DNA of 42,326 bases, from the NCBI GenBank assembly GCA_020026435.1, contig JAHHQK010000015.1:1-42326 (forward strand). The letters are read 5' to 3'. Position numbers and translations under genes: made by a program. Under the pieces are notes generated by a model. It worked only from the letters and a program-made list of their open reading frames with translations. It searched no databases and was not told where the DNA came from. Positions 6,393 to 15,468 of the stretch are shown here, piece by piece; within the stretch, counting starts at the first letter, position 1; each line of letters begins with the position of its first letter. The stretch is from Alistipes sp. (GTDB taxonomy: Bacteria; Bacteroidota; Bacteroidia; Bacteroidales; Rikenellaceae).

Positions 6393-8009
6393 TCAATCCT
6401 TGAAATCCGCCTTGGGCTGCTCCTTCTTGCGGAACACGGGGCCCTCGGGCTCGGTATGACGCTCCGGATCGCGGGGATCGAAATAGTAGATCCCCATCCC
6501 GTCCAGCAAACGGTAGACATCCTCCATACGGAGCGTGAAACTCTCGTAACTCTTTCTTTCGGGACAGGTCCACGCCGACTCGGCCAGGGCACACAGACGC
6601 GGGAAGGTCATGAAATCCACGCGTTTTCGGTTCTGCATCAACTCCGTCCATGCGGCCACCTGCATACCCACGATGTGGGCCTGCTGCTCCGCATCGACCT
6701 TCCAACGCCCGAATTCGGAGTCGGGAAAGGCATAGACATCCTGCAAGGTGCAGGGCCCGTCCCAGGTGCGACCCACACGGTGGGAGGCATGCTGCACGAA
6801 GTCCAGATAGAGCGGATGACGCGGACAGATGACCGTCGGATAGTCGTTGTCCAGGGCCTTGTGCAGGTAGTTCGGGCGGTCGTGACGCCACCACATGATC
6901 AGACTGCTCCTCGGATCGACATTCAGATCCATCAGCTCGTCCCAGCCCACCAGCGTCCTGCCCAGGGCGGCCACCGTGTCGGTCATGCGGTGCATGAAGT
7001 AACGCTCGGCCTGCTTGACGTCGGTCAGCCCCTCGCGCTTCATCAGAGCCCGTACATGGGGATCGGTCTTCCAGCCCTCGATACCGAAGGCCACCTCGTC
7101 ACCGCCGATGTGCATCCACTTCGAGGGGAACAGGTCGCGGACCTCGCGCAGAATATTCGTCAAATATTCATAGGTCTCCTCCTTGCCCACGTTGAACGTA
7201 AAGTCAGGATAATCCTCCGATCCTCCGCCCGAATACTCGGGATAGGCTCTGTTGGCGGCCGTTCCGTGACCCGGCATATCGATCTCGGGGATGATCTCAA
7301 TGTGGCGGGCGGCGGCATAGGCTACGATGTCGCGGATCTGCTTCTGAGTGTAGTATTCGGCCGGATAGTCGGGATCGCTGTTGTTGCCGATGCCGCCCAC
7401 CGTCGTCAGACGCGGATAACGCTTGATCTCGATCCGCCAGCCCGGAGCATCGGTCAGATGCCAGTGAAAACGGTTCATCTTGAACCGGGCCATCAGATCC
7501 AGCAGCTCCTTCACCCGTTCCTCGCCCGAGAAATGGCGGGATTCGTCGAGCATATACCCCCGCCAGGCATAACGCGGGGCATCGTGGATCTCACCGCACC
7601 TCAGATCGCCGTTCTCCAGCAACTGCAACAAGGTTCCCACGCCATAGAACACACCGGCCGGACTTCCACCCTTCACCTCAATGCGCTCCTCCGCGATCGT
7701 CAGCCGATACTCCTCCCGACCCTCCAGGGCGGGATCAATCCCCAGCAGGATGTCGCCCCGGATCTTTCCCCGGCGGGCCACATCGACACGATAGCCCTGC
7801 CCGCGCAACTGTTCGGCCAGGAAAGAGGCCTCGCCGGACAGGTCATCGGACAAGACGGAGATCACCGGCTGCTGCTTCAACACAACGGTTCGGGACGTCA
7901 TCTCGGCATGAGCCGGCATGGGGATGACGCGCAGATTCTGAGCAGCGACGCCACTCACGAAAAATAATCCGAGGCAAAAGCCTGCGAGTGTTTTGATCAG
8001 ATGTTTCAT
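6393..8009 (-). CDS. Beta-N-acetylhexosaminidase, GH20
   Basis: 538 residues with a signal peptide (MKHLIKTLAGFCLGLFFVSGVAAQ). The N-terminal GH20b-like alpha/beta domain spans ~25-145, and the catalytic TIM barrel ~148-485 (YAWRGYMLDESRHF, FHWHLTDAPGWR, EIDMPGHG). The catalytic pair in WMHIGGDEV is D304 (stabilises the N-acetyl group) and E305 (acid/base). Later tryptophans (IMWW, VAAWTE, AESAW) line the pocket. It would release terminal GlcNAc or GalNAc from glycans by substrate-assisted catalysis, in the periplasm or at the surface. No C-terminal binding domain is present beyond ~residue 515. It lies between a FAD oxidoreductase (119-nt gap) and an SGNH esterase on the same strand, and a CAAATATA element (-7 box on -) at 8014-8021 could give it its own transcript. 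Confidence 0.93.
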   Translation of the reverse strand: MKHLIKTLAGFCLGLFFVSGVAAQNLRVIPMPAHAEMTSRTVVLKQQPVISVLSDDLSGEASFLAEQLRGQGYRVDVARRGKIRGDILLGIDPALEGREEYRLTIAEERIEVKGGSPAGVFYGVGTLLQLLENGDLRCGEIHDAPRYAWRGYMLDESRHFSGEERVKELLDLMARFKMNRFHWHLTDAPGWRIEIKRYPRLTTVGGIGNNSDPDYPAEYYTQKQIRDIVAYAAARHIEIIPEIDMPGHGTAANRAYPEYSGGGSEDYPDFTFNVGKEETYEYLTNILREVRDLFPSKWMHIGGDEVAFGIEGWKTDPHVRALMKREGLTDVKQAERYFMHRMTDTVAALGRTLVGWDELMDLNVDPRSSLIMWWRHDRPNYLHKALDNDYPTVICPRHPLYLDFVQHASHRVGRTWDGPCTLQDVYAFPDSEFGRWKVDAEQQAHIVGMQVAAWTELMQNRKRVDFMTFPRLCALAESAWTCPERKSYESFTLRMEDVYRLLDGMGIYYFDPRDPERHTEPEGPVFRKKEQPKADFKD

Positions 8010-8013
8010 AAGT

Positions 8014-8021
8014 CAAATATA
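8014..8021 (-). promoter_or_regulatory. Possible -7 box before GH20
   Basis: TATATTTG on the - strand matches TAnnTTTG, but there is no TTTG at the proper 19-21 nt distance. It is only 5 nt from the ATG, so it would give a nearly leaderless mRNA. Weak support. Confidence 0.2.
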
Positions 8022-8128
8022 CTCATTTACTCCAAAACGGGCAACGATTTTCTCTCAAAAAATCCACCTCCACCCTTAACGATCGGCCGACAACTCCGCA
8101 CGAGAATTCTCCTCATTGCCTCCGGCCC

Positions 8129-9979
8129 TTATTCCACGATCCGCCCCTCCAGGTCGACCTCCAGACGATGGAAAGGGTCGGCTACGGCGTCGATCAGCAG
8201 AGCGCACTCCAGACGTGTCAAAGTTTTTTGAGGGTCGTAGTGTCCGATCAGGCGGCGGGCCGTACGATCCGTCTCCCCGCAGCAATCCCTGCCAAGGGCC
8301 TCACCAAGCAGTTCGCCGAGCCGCTCGCCCGTCACGGGCGTCTCCTCAGCAGAGGGTTTCACCCCGGGGTAGAGCGTACGCAAGCCCTCGCACAGCACCT
8401 TTTCCGCAACCTCACAGTCGGCATCAAACCAGGTCTGGTTCGACCACCCCGCATGAGCCGGACGGCCGCGCAGGATACCCGTCACACCAATCCGCTGCAT
8501 GGCCCTGAAGCGGGGATCGGAGGCCTTCAGATCGAGGTAGGGCAGCAGGTAGCCGCCCCCCTCCAACAACATCTCCTGCACCTTGCGTACCCCCACCTCG
8601 CGCGGTTCGCACCCCTGCTTCACGGCCAGGGCAGCCATCGCTCCAGCGGCCTCGCCCAGCTGCATCACAACGGGTTGCAGACGGGTCGACCCGTTGACCA
8701 GATTCGTCACCGACACCGACTTCTCCGCCACGATCAGCCCCTTCTCTTCACGGGGCAGCAGCACGCCCAGCGGCACACCATAGGAGGGTACGGGATGGAA
8801 GTAGAGATTGGGCAGCGACTTCCAGTCGGGATAGCGCGTATGGTGCTGATCCACGGGATAGTCACCCACGGCCACAGCCGTGCGGTAGAACGTATTGCGA
8901 TAGGGGGCGTTGATGTCCGAAAGCGTAAAGCGCACCACGCCGCGTATGCGTCGCGATTCGCGGTGATAGGGGATAAAAGGCAGGAGATCCGCCGTGGGGT
9001 ATTCATCGTCGGCCAGCGACAAGGTATTGAATCCCAACTCGGTCTGCATGAAATAGAGGAATCCCAGCGTATGGTTCTTGGCACGGCGCACGGCCTGCTC
9101 ACGCTCCTCGGGCGAGAGGTCCACCATGTTGACATAGTAGTCGTTGCCCTCGATCGGCCAGTTGATCATGTATTTTCCGTTGGGGAGCTTTCCGTAAGTA
9201 ATCATCTTCTCCCGCGGCCACATCCGATCGGGTTCTTTAGGATTGACGCACAGCGGGTTGATGCAGCAGCAGGCAAACACCGAGGGATCATACCCCTCGG
9301 GACGGTCGATCGTCACATCGCGGCCGTAGTCCTTCAATATGGCCACATAGGTCAGATCCTGCACGATGTCATTCCCCTCGCCGACGGCCTCCTCTTCGCC
9401 CGTCTCCGCCGCCGAATCCATACCCACATCATAGGGGACACCCACCTCGCGGGCCACATCGCCCAATTCAGTGGCGTCGATCAATATGCGGGTCGAGATC
9501 CTGCGTCCGCAGCCCTCATAGCCGAGGGTCAGATGCCAGGTTCCGTCTCCGTATTCAAAATCCGATGCCGTGGTGCGATAGACCACCTCCAGCGTTTTCT
9601 CACGGGCGGCCATCGCCTTGAAAAGACTATCGGCCACACTCGGCTCGAACATCACGTTGCTCACCCAACCGCTCTTGAGGGCTTCCGTCCCGCCATAATG
9701 CTCCTCAAGAGCCGTGCGGAACTCATCCCAAAGTCCTCCGCGGAGGTTGTAGTTTCCGTCGGTGGCACTCACTCCGGCCGAGGTCAGCATACCTCCCAAC
9801 CATTCGTGCTCCTCGACGAGCAGCGTCCTCACACCCTGGCGTGAAGCCGTCAAAGCCGCGGCAACGCCACTCGTCCCGCCGCCCACAATCACCACATCGT
9901 AGTCCTTCGGCGTCGAGCAGGACCACATCACACACACCATCAGACAGCCCACAGCGGTCCGTAGAAATTTTTGAATCAT
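8129..9979 (-). CDS. Lipoprotein FAD-dependent oxidoreductase
   Basis: 616 residues. A lipoprotein-type signal (MIQKFLRTAVGCLMVCVMWSC, acylated Cys ~C21) is followed at once by a dinucleotide fold, VVIVGGGTSGVAAA (~29-42). The acidic end of strand 2 is LLVEEHEWLGG, and IDATELGDVAREVGVPYDVG is the motif of the FAD_oxidored (PF12831) family, whose members are often called flavoproteins of unknown substrate. It has no iron-sulfur cysteine cluster. The C-terminal ~100 residues are a separate helical part. An exported FAD enzyme must get FAD outside the cytoplasm, which is unusual. The neighbours are a GH20 and an esterase, so a glycan-related oxidation is possible, but the substrate is unknown. 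A -7 box lies ~35 nt upstream. Confidence 0.8.
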   Translation of the reverse strand: MIQKFLRTAVGCLMVCVMWSCSTPKDYDVVIVGGGTSGVAAALTASRQGVRTLLVEEHEWLGGMLTSAGVSATDGNYNLRGGLWDEFRTALEEHYGGTEALKSGWVSNVMFEPSVADSLFKAMAAREKTLEVVYRTTASDFEYGDGTWHLTLGYEGCGRRISTRILIDATELGDVAREVGVPYDVGMDSAAETGEEEAVGEGNDIVQDLTYVAILKDYGRDVTIDRPEGYDPSVFACCCINPLCVNPKEPDRMWPREKMITYGKLPNGKYMINWPIEGNDYYVNMVDLSPEEREQAVRRAKNHTLGFLYFMQTELGFNTLSLADDEYPTADLLPFIPYHRESRRIRGVVRFTLSDINAPYRNTFYRTAVAVGDYPVDQHHTRYPDWKSLPNLYFHPVPSYGVPLGVLLPREEKGLIVAEKSVSVTNLVNGSTRLQPVVMQLGEAAGAMAALAVKQGCEPREVGVRKVQEMLLEGGGYLLPYLDLKASDPRFRAMQRIGVTGILRGRPAHAGWSNQTWFDADCEVAEKVLCEGLRTLYPGVKPSAEETPVTGERLGELLGEALGRDCCGETDRTARRLIGHYDPQKTLTRLECALLIDAVADPFHRLEVDLEGRIVE

Positions 9980-10184
9980 ACTTTAAAGGTTTTCGTTTGG
10001 ATTAGTTATCAAATATAAGGATATTTTTCCGAACTATAAACCTTTCCTCCGATTCTCCTCGCCCGCATCATCCGCATCCACCCCCTTTTACGCCATTTCA
10101 CACCCTTTCTCGCGGACCATACCACCTGTTGCCCGCCCGGGCCGCCACCATCCATACCGCCCGTTCCGTCCCATTTTCCGACAC
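9980..10184. other. Non-coding region upstream of the FAD oxidoreductase
   Basis: About 200 bases without a gene. It is A/T-rich near the start codon and then strongly C-rich (10021-10140 by count: C 51, G 14 on +). It contains the promoter-like element at 10010-10017 and nothing else I can name. Confidence 0.5.
10010..10040 (-). promoter_or_regulatory. Possible promoter of the FAD oxidoreductase
   Basis: On the - strand TATATTTG (10010-10017) fits TAnnTTTG exactly. TTTA (10037-10040), 19 nt upstream, is one base from TTTG. Confidence 0.4.
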
Positions 10185-10217
10185 GAAAAAAGAACCGATG
10201 CGGGAGAATTTCCCCAC
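10185..10217 (-). terminator. Terminator after the PPTase gene
   Basis: Read on -, AAAAGACCGATG pairs with CATCGGTTCTTTTTT around an inner GGGG/CCC(G) stem, with one mismatch or bulge. A T-run follows. It ends the murG-to-PPTase gene string 52 nt after the last stop. Confidence 0.8.
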
Positions 10218-10268
10218 ATCGGTCTTTTGTTTCTTTCCGGCACGTCCCTTGACAAACGCCCGCCAGTC

Positions 10269-10838
10269 TTATAATATATAGGTCACGACATATTCCTCAT
10301 CGAAACGCACCTCGATCCGCAACGGCTCTCCGCCGCATATCCGTCCGATGATTCCGCCCCGGTCGTCCTCAAGGTCCGCCCTCTCCAGCCTTAAATCGGC
10401 CTTCAGATCCAGACCCGTCAGCCCTCCGAACTTATAGAGGGTCTCCTTCGCACTCCAGGCCGCAGCCCCGAAACGCGGATCGGACTCCAACCCGACCTCG
10501 TCATCCGTTAGATAATGCGCCCTCACGCGATCGAAATTCCGCGCCAGCGACTCGATATCCACGGCACATCTCCCGTCCGAGATCACCACCGCCACACGGT
10601 CTTTACTGTGCGATACCCCGATCCTTACCCTACGGTTCTTCACCACGGGAGCCCCCACCTCGTCGTAGGCCAGCTCGGCATCGCGTCCCAGCTCACGGCG
10701 CACCAGAGCCCTCCAGGCCCTGAATTCGCGGCGGCGGCGCGGGGCAAAGCCCTCCGAGAGCGCACACTCCTCAGCGGTAATCCACACCCGGGACTCCTCC
10801 TCGGTCATCTGGCGTTCGACGATCAGCCGCGGGGTCAT
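10269..10838 (-). CDS. 4'-phosphopantetheinyl transferase superfamily protein
   Basis: 189 residues of the Sfp/AcpT-like superfamily. The visible signature is VGVS-like IGVSHSKDRVAVVI, then CAVDIESL (Mg/CoA-binding D-x-E) and WSAKETLYKFGG (W-x-x-K-E-x-x-x-K). It would transfer the phosphopantetheine arm from CoA to a Ser of an acyl or peptidyl carrier protein in the cytoplasm. The ATG overlaps the gldE stop in ATGA (10835-10838), so translation is probably coupled. The gldE-PPTase pairing is recurrent in Bacteroidales as I recall. No polyketide or peptide synthetase is nearby, so the target is likely the fatty-acid ACP or a small pathway elsewhere. The C-terminal half is short, and the gene ends in its own terminator. 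Confidence 0.87.
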   Translation of the reverse strand: MTPRLIVERQMTEEESRVWITAEECALSEGFAPRRRREFRAWRALVRRELGRDAELAYDEVGAPVVKNRRVRIGVSHSKDRVAVVISDGRCAVDIESLARNFDRVRAHYLTDDEVGLESDPRFGAAAWSAKETLYKFGGLTGLDLKADLRLERADLEDDRGGIIGRICGGEPLRIEVRFDEEYVVTYIL

Positions 10839-12121
10839 GGCAGGTCGACGCGGATTTTATCCACACGGTGTCCCGACACCTCCTCGATCGTAAAACGGAT
10901 GCTGTGCGAGGTGAACAGATCACCCTTGCGCGGGAAATCGCGCTTGAGCTCCAGCATCAGACCCGCCAGGGTCTCGGCCTCGCCCTTTTCGTCGGAGAAA
11001 GTGTCCTCGTCGAGCGAAAGCACCCGCTCGAAATCGCCGATATGGGTCTTGCCCTCGAAGATATAGCTTTTGGCATCGATGCGCGTGTAGAAGCTCTCGT
11101 CATTGTCGCTCTCGTCGGAAATCTCGCCCACGATCTCCTCGATGATGTCCTCCAGCGACACCAGGCCCAGCGTCGATCCGTATTCGTCGACCACGATGGC
11201 CATGTGGACCTTGTTGGACTGGAAATCGGCCAGCAAGTCGTTGATCTTCTTGTGCTCGGGAACGAAGTAGGGCTTGCGCACCAGATGCTGCCACTCGAAG
11301 CCCTCGCCGAGGTTGATATAGGGCAGCAGGTCCTTCACATAGAGCGTACCCTTGATGTTGTCGACATCCTCCTCGAAAACGGGAATACGCGAGAATCCCG
11401 ACTCGATGATCGTGCGTTTGACCGTCTCGTAATCGGCCGTGGTGTCCAGGGCCGTGATGTCCACACGGGGCTTCATGATCTCCTGCACCTCGGTATTGAC
11501 GAAATTGACGATTCCCGACAACATCACGTGTTCCTCGGGGCTGGAGCTTTGCGTCATATCGACGGCATCGGCCAGCTCGTCGAGCGAGATCTCGCTCTTG
11601 TGGGATGCCTTCTCGCTGATGCGGCTCGACACCCTCACCAGAGGATGGGCCAAAGGGTAGCTCAGCCACTGCAACACCACCAGGGGGCGCGACACGAACG
11701 ATGCGAATTTCACGGGGATCGACTGCGCCAGCACCTTGGGCAGAATCTCGCCGAAGAGCAGCAGCAGGAAGGTCACCAGCACGGTCTTGAACAGGAACTC
11801 GAAGTGTATGAACAGAAACACCGAGTCGATGATTTGAGCCGTGAGGATGACGATGCAGATATTCACCAGGTTGTTGATCACCAGGATCGTGGCCAGCAAC
11901 AGGTCCACATTGCCCAGAAGACGAATCACGGCCTCCGAGGCCGATGTGTTCCGCTCGCGGAGCTTCTTCACGTCGTTGGGCGAGAGGGAAAAAAACGAGG
12001 TTTCGGCACCCGACACGAGAGCCGAAACACACAAAAGACACAGAGCCATGCCGCACATCACGAAGAATTGCGGGGTAAAGGCCGTGGGGTCAACAGTTAT
12101 CCAATGAGAGGGATCTTCCAA
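10835..12121 (-). CDS. gldE: GldE-like CNNM/CBS/CorC-domain membrane protein
   Basis: 428 residues. The N-terminal CNNM/DUF21 membrane domain (~20-190) has about four hydrophobic segments, the first with SGAETSFFSLSP. A CBS-domain pair lies at ~210-330 (IMKPRVDITALDTTAD...; HMAIVVDEYGSTLGLVSLEDIIEEIVG), and a CorC_HlyC domain at ~345-428. This is the hemolysin-C/CorC family. The Bacteroidetes branch is called GldE after its gliding-motility role in Flavobacterium, but in non-gliding Bacteroidales it more likely handles divalent cations or a membrane process. It starts 11 nt after ftsZ and overlaps the PPTase start, so it appears co-transcribed with the division genes. Family assignment is firm; the exact role is not. 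Confidence 0.88.
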   Translation of the reverse strand: MEDPSHWITVDPTAFTPQFFVMCGMALCLLCVSALVSGAETSFFSLSPNDVKKLRERNTSASEAVIRLLGNVDLLLATILVINNLVNICIVILTAQIIDSVFLFIHFEFLFKTVLVTFLLLLFGEILPKVLAQSIPVKFASFVSRPLVVLQWLSYPLAHPLVRVSSRISEKASHKSEISLDELADAVDMTQSSSPEEHVMLSGIVNFVNTEVQEIMKPRVDITALDTTADYETVKRTIIESGFSRIPVFEEDVDNIKGTLYVKDLLPYINLGEGFEWQHLVRKPYFVPEHKKINDLLADFQSNKVHMAIVVDEYGSTLGLVSLEDIIEEIVGEISDESDNDESFYTRIDAKSYIFEGKTHIGDFERVLSLDEDTFSDEKGEAETLAGLMLELKRDFPRKGDLFTSHSIRFTIEEVSGHRVDKIRVDLP

Positions 12122-12132
12122 GTCTGTAAAAT

Positions 12133-13455
12133 TTATTTAACCGTATCAAACAGCGAGGCCGAATCCTCCGCCTCCTTTTTCTGCCGGGCCTCCTCCTGGT
12201 CGCGGAACATCTCCTTGCGTCTGCCCGAAAGCTGGACTACAAATCGCGAGTTACGCGTCTGATAGGCGGGTTTGGCCAGTAGCATATCAATATTTTCGTA
12301 GCGGGTGGACTTTCCGCCCAGCACCACGGGATCCGTATGGCGCGACGACCTCACGGGGCTTTTCAGCGGTTCGAGGGGCGATGTCGGCTGTGGTTCCTTG
12401 CCCGCGGGTTCGATCTTGCGCTGCGGAGGCACGATCTGTTTCATGACGTTGGGTTTCAGCTCTCCGGCGAATCCCGTGGCCACCATCACCAGCTCGATCG
12501 AGTCGCCCAGCTGAGGTTTCTCGCTCGTACCCCAGATGATGTTGGCATCGTGGACCACACCCGTCTCGTCCTCCACGCTGGCGTGGGACTGAATATACTC
12601 CAGGATGCGCACCACCTCCTCGTACATCAGATCCTCGGCATTGGCCACCGAGATGTTGAGCAGGATGTTCTTCGCGCCCGTGATCTGGTTGTGGTCCAGC
12701 AGGGGCGAGCGCAACGAGGCCTCGGCCACCACTTCGGCGCGGTTCTCGCCGCTGGCCGTAGCCACCGCCATGTGGGCGCGGCCGCTGTCACGCATGACCT
12801 TCGACACATCGGCGAAATCGACGTTCACCAGGTCGCTCTCCACGGTGATGATCTCGGCGATACCCTTCGTGGCCGAAGCCAGGATGTCGTCGGCCTTGCC
12901 GAAGGCCTGTTTCACCGACAGACGGCCGTAGATCTCCGAGATATTCTCGTTGTTGATGATCAGCAGCGAATCGACATTCTTGCGCAGTTCCTCGATACCG
13001 CGGAAAGCCTGCTCGTAGCGGATCTTGCCCTCCACAGCCAACGGCGAGGTGACGATCGCCACGGTCAGCAGACCCATCTCACGGGCCAGTTTGGCGATCA
13101 CGGGCGAGGCACCCGTACCCGTACCGCCACCCATTCCGGCCGTAATGAAGAGCATCTTCGTACCGGTCTCCTCCAACTGTTGGCGGATTTCGGGCAGGGT
13201 CTCCACGGCGGCATTGCGGCCCACTTCGGGGTCGTTGCCCGCACCGAGACCTTCGCCCAGGCATATTTTCAACTCCACGGGGCTTTTGTCCAGGGCCTGG
13301 CGATCCGTATTGCAGATCATGAAGGTCACACCCCGAATTCCGAGATCCCACATGTGATTCACGGCATTACCGCCGGCACCGCCGACGCCGACCACCGTGA
13401 TGATCGATCCGATGGAAGGTGTTGCACTGATCTCCGACATCAATTCGTCTGTCAT
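12133..13455 (-). CDS. ftsZ: Cell division protein FtsZ
   Basis: 440 residues. The tubulin-like GTPase domain has GVGGAGGNAVNHM (~23-35), the tubulin signature GGGTGTG (~109-115), and the T7 synergy loop NVDFADVSKVM in the ~210-225 region. FtsZ polymerises with GTP into the midcell ring. The C-terminal ~120 residues are a variable linker rich in P, K and S, with KPAYQTR. The end, SASLFDTVK, is probably the peptide that binds FtsA, as in other Bacteroidetes FtsZ. It lies directly after ftsA, separated by 178 nt that contain several hairpins, and 11 nt before gldE. Start chosen at the first ATG, preceded by an A/G-rich stretch. Essential and conserved; no abnormality seen. Confidence 0.97.
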   Translation of the reverse strand: MTDELMSEISATPSIGSIITVVGVGGAGGNAVNHMWDLGIRGVTFMICNTDRQALDKSPVELKICLGEGLGAGNDPEVGRNAAVETLPEIRQQLEETGTKMLFITAGMGGGTGTGASPVIAKLAREMGLLTVAIVTSPLAVEGKIRYEQAFRGIEELRKNVDSLLIINNENISEIYGRLSVKQAFGKADDILASATKGIAEIITVESDLVNVDFADVSKVMRDSGRAHMAVATASGENRAEVVAEASLRSPLLDHNQITGAKNILLNISVANAEDLMYEEVVRILEYIQSHASVEDETGVVHDANIIWGTSEKPQLGDSIELVMVATGFAGELKPNVMKQIVPPQRKIEPAGKEPQPTSPLEPLKSPVRSSRHTDPVVLGGKSTRYENIDMLLAKPAYQTRNSRFVVQLSGRRKEMFRDQEEARQKKEAEDSASLFDTVK

Positions 13456-13513
13456 ATCTTTTTCTTTTTTCTTATCCGATTTTACTTTCCCTCTTTTGGG
13501 AGGGGTCTTTCTG

Positions 13514-13532
13514 CCCGACGGCTATCCGTCGG
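13514..13532. repeat. Hairpin in the ftsA-ftsZ gap
   Basis: CCGACGG (13515-13521) and CCGTCGG (13526-13532) pair perfectly around a 4-nt loop, and a 12-bp palindrome TCCCCATGGGGA (13622-13633) touches the ftsA stop. Neither has a T-run, so these look like mRNA structures rather than terminators. Confidence 0.5.
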
Positions 13533-13633
13533 CTTCCGGAGTCCATCCCCACGGATTTTCCCCGTCCGTCCAATGCCTCCGGCCCTCTTTTCCGCGGTCT
13601 TTCCCGACAGTGAGGCTCCGCTCCCCATGGGGA

Positions 13634-15403
13634 TTAGATCTCCTCGTCCTCGGAGGTGCGGAAACTCTCGTTGAACTTGTTGTTGAGGCGGCTGATGGCT
13701 CCGAATACCAGCGATCCCAGATTGCGCTTGTGCTTCTCGGGAGCCTGCTCTCCGGCCGATGCGTTCTGCTCCGTAGTCGACTCTTCCGTGTAGTTGGCCG
13801 AGGGCTCGTCCACCGGCTGACGCTCCTCGAACGAAGGCTCGGGGCGGGTCTCGCTTTCCGGCTCCATCCGAATCTCACCGCCGAAACGGGGCTGCTGGCC
13901 GTAGTTCATCTCCGGGCGGCCATAGGCTGCTCCGCTGCCAAAAGACGTTCCCCCTCCATAGGGATAGCCCGTCTGCGGCTGCTGGGGCTGGAACTGCTGC
14001 GGCTGCGGTTGCTGCGGCTGGAAAGGCTGCCGGGGCATCTGCGGCTGGGGCTGACGGGGTTGTTGTGCGGGATGGGGCATCTGCGACTCTGCGGCCGCAC
14101 CACCAACCATCGGGGGCACGGCTCCGCCCATCGGGTTCTGGGGCATCGGGCCTCCATATCCCGGTTGGGGCTGCTGCGGACGGCCATAAGCCGGCTGCGG
14201 AGGCTCGACCGGTTCGGGAGCGGGACGGTCCACCATGAAGCTCGAAGCTCCCAACTGGGCACCGCGCAGCAGGATACCCGCCACGGTGGCATACGAAGGA
14301 TCATCCAGACGATCGAGTGCCTCCTCGCTGAAACCCATCTCGGGGCAGGCGATGCGCACATCCATCGAGGTCACACGGTGGAACAGTTCGTCGATGTTCT
14401 TCAACTTGGCCGAACCTCCCGTGAGGACGATACCGAAGGCCAGCCGCTCGTAAAAGCCCGAATCCTGGATCTCCTGCAACACGAACTCGGCGATGTCCGT
14501 GGCACGGGCCTCGATCACCGTAGCCAGGTTGCGCAGCAGGATGTCCTTCGCCTCGCGCGAGGTGCGTCCGTTGACACGGATCAGTATATCCTCGGGTGCC
14601 ATATCGGCCACGGCCGATCCGTATTTGCGCTTGAGGCTCTCAACGTATTTCTCGGGGACGCTCATCGTGCGGATGTCGCGGTTGATGGCCGACGCACCCA
14701 TCGGGATGGTGGCGATGTAGCGCACCAGGTTGCGGTAGTAGACCGTCACATCGGTCAACCCGCTGCCGATGTTGACCACGGCGACACCCTCCTCCTTCTC
14801 GTCGGGCGACAACACCGACTCGGGGGTGACCAGGGCATCGGACATCACGCCGAGCATCTTGATATTCTGACGCTTCAACGCCATCTCCAGACGTTGCAGC
14901 GGTGTTTTCTCACAAAGGATGAAGTTGAACGTGGAAGAGAGTTTCTTGCAGAACGCCCCCTGGGGATTGGGCACCTCCTCGTTGTCGTCGACCAAATAAT
15001 TTTGGGGCACACGCTCCATGATGGTCTCATCGTCGGGAGCCTGGACATTGCGCATACGGTCGAACAGAGCCTCGATGTCCTTGTGGCAGACCCCGTTCTG
15101 CGGATCATAGACAAAGACATGATCCTTATGACGGGCGCAACGCACAAATTCGCCCGAAATGCCGGCATAAGCCTCCGTGATACGGATGCCGAGTTCCTCC
15201 TCGACCTCCGACACAGCCTCATGAATGGCCTTGCCGACCTGTTCGATATTCTCGATCAGACCGGCCTTCACACCATCGGTTTTCTTCTGTACGATGCTCA
15301 CCACATCGAGCAGTTCCTTGTCGTTCTTTTCGCTGACCGCCACCGTGACGTTCGACGACCCAAGGTCTATTGCGATTATATATTCTTTCCTTTCCACTGT
15401 CAA
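13634..15403 (-). CDS. ftsA: Cell division protein FtsA with long Pro/Gln-rich linker
   Basis: 589 residues, against about 420 in E. coli. The actin-like ATPase domain fills ~1-390: phosphate-1 AIDLGSSNVTVAV (~11-23), phosphate-2 VVNIGSGLTDVTVYY (~209-223) and the adenosine motif GIVLTGGSAKLKNI (~324-337), with the 1C subdomain at ~85-165. Residues ~394-510 are an extension dominated by P, Q and G (PQQPQPQQFQPQQ). A conserved segment follows at ~560-582, NLGSLVFGAISRLNNKF, the amphipathic helix that anchors FtsA to the membrane. It tethers FtsZ to the inner membrane and recruits the divisome. The gap from ftsQ is 65 nt. The linker is the unusual part. Confidence 0.96.
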   Translation of the reverse strand: MTVERKEYIIAIDLGSSNVTVAVSEKNDKELLDVVSIVQKKTDGVKAGLIENIEQVGKAIHEAVSEVEEELGIRITEAYAGISGEFVRCARHKDHVFVYDPQNGVCHKDIEALFDRMRNVQAPDDETIMERVPQNYLVDDNEEVPNPQGAFCKKLSSTFNFILCEKTPLQRLEMALKRQNIKMLGVMSDALVTPESVLSPDEKEEGVAVVNIGSGLTDVTVYYRNLVRYIATIPMGASAINRDIRTMSVPEKYVESLKRKYGSAVADMAPEDILIRVNGRTSREAKDILLRNLATVIEARATDIAEFVLQEIQDSGFYERLAFGIVLTGGSAKLKNIDELFHRVTSMDVRIACPEMGFSEEALDRLDDPSYATVAGILLRGAQLGASSFMVDRPAPEPVEPPQPAYGRPQQPQPGYGGPMPQNPMGGAVPPMVGGAAAESQMPHPAQQPRQPQPQMPRQPFQPQQPQPQQFQPQQPQTGYPYGGGTSFGSGAAYGRPEMNYGQQPRFGGEIRMEPESETRPEPSFEERQPVDEPSANYTEESTTEQNASAGEQAPEKHKRNLGSLVFGAISRLNNKFNESFRTSEDEEI

Positions 15404-15468
15404 CTCTTTTATTTCACTATCCCCAATTATATATTTCTCTGGCGGTCATTCCCTCTCTCCCGGTCCGC

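Noticed and set aside
8168..9844. + strand open frame opposite the FAD oxidoreductase
   Set aside because: Antisense of a well-supported gene with FAD motifs; no start context.
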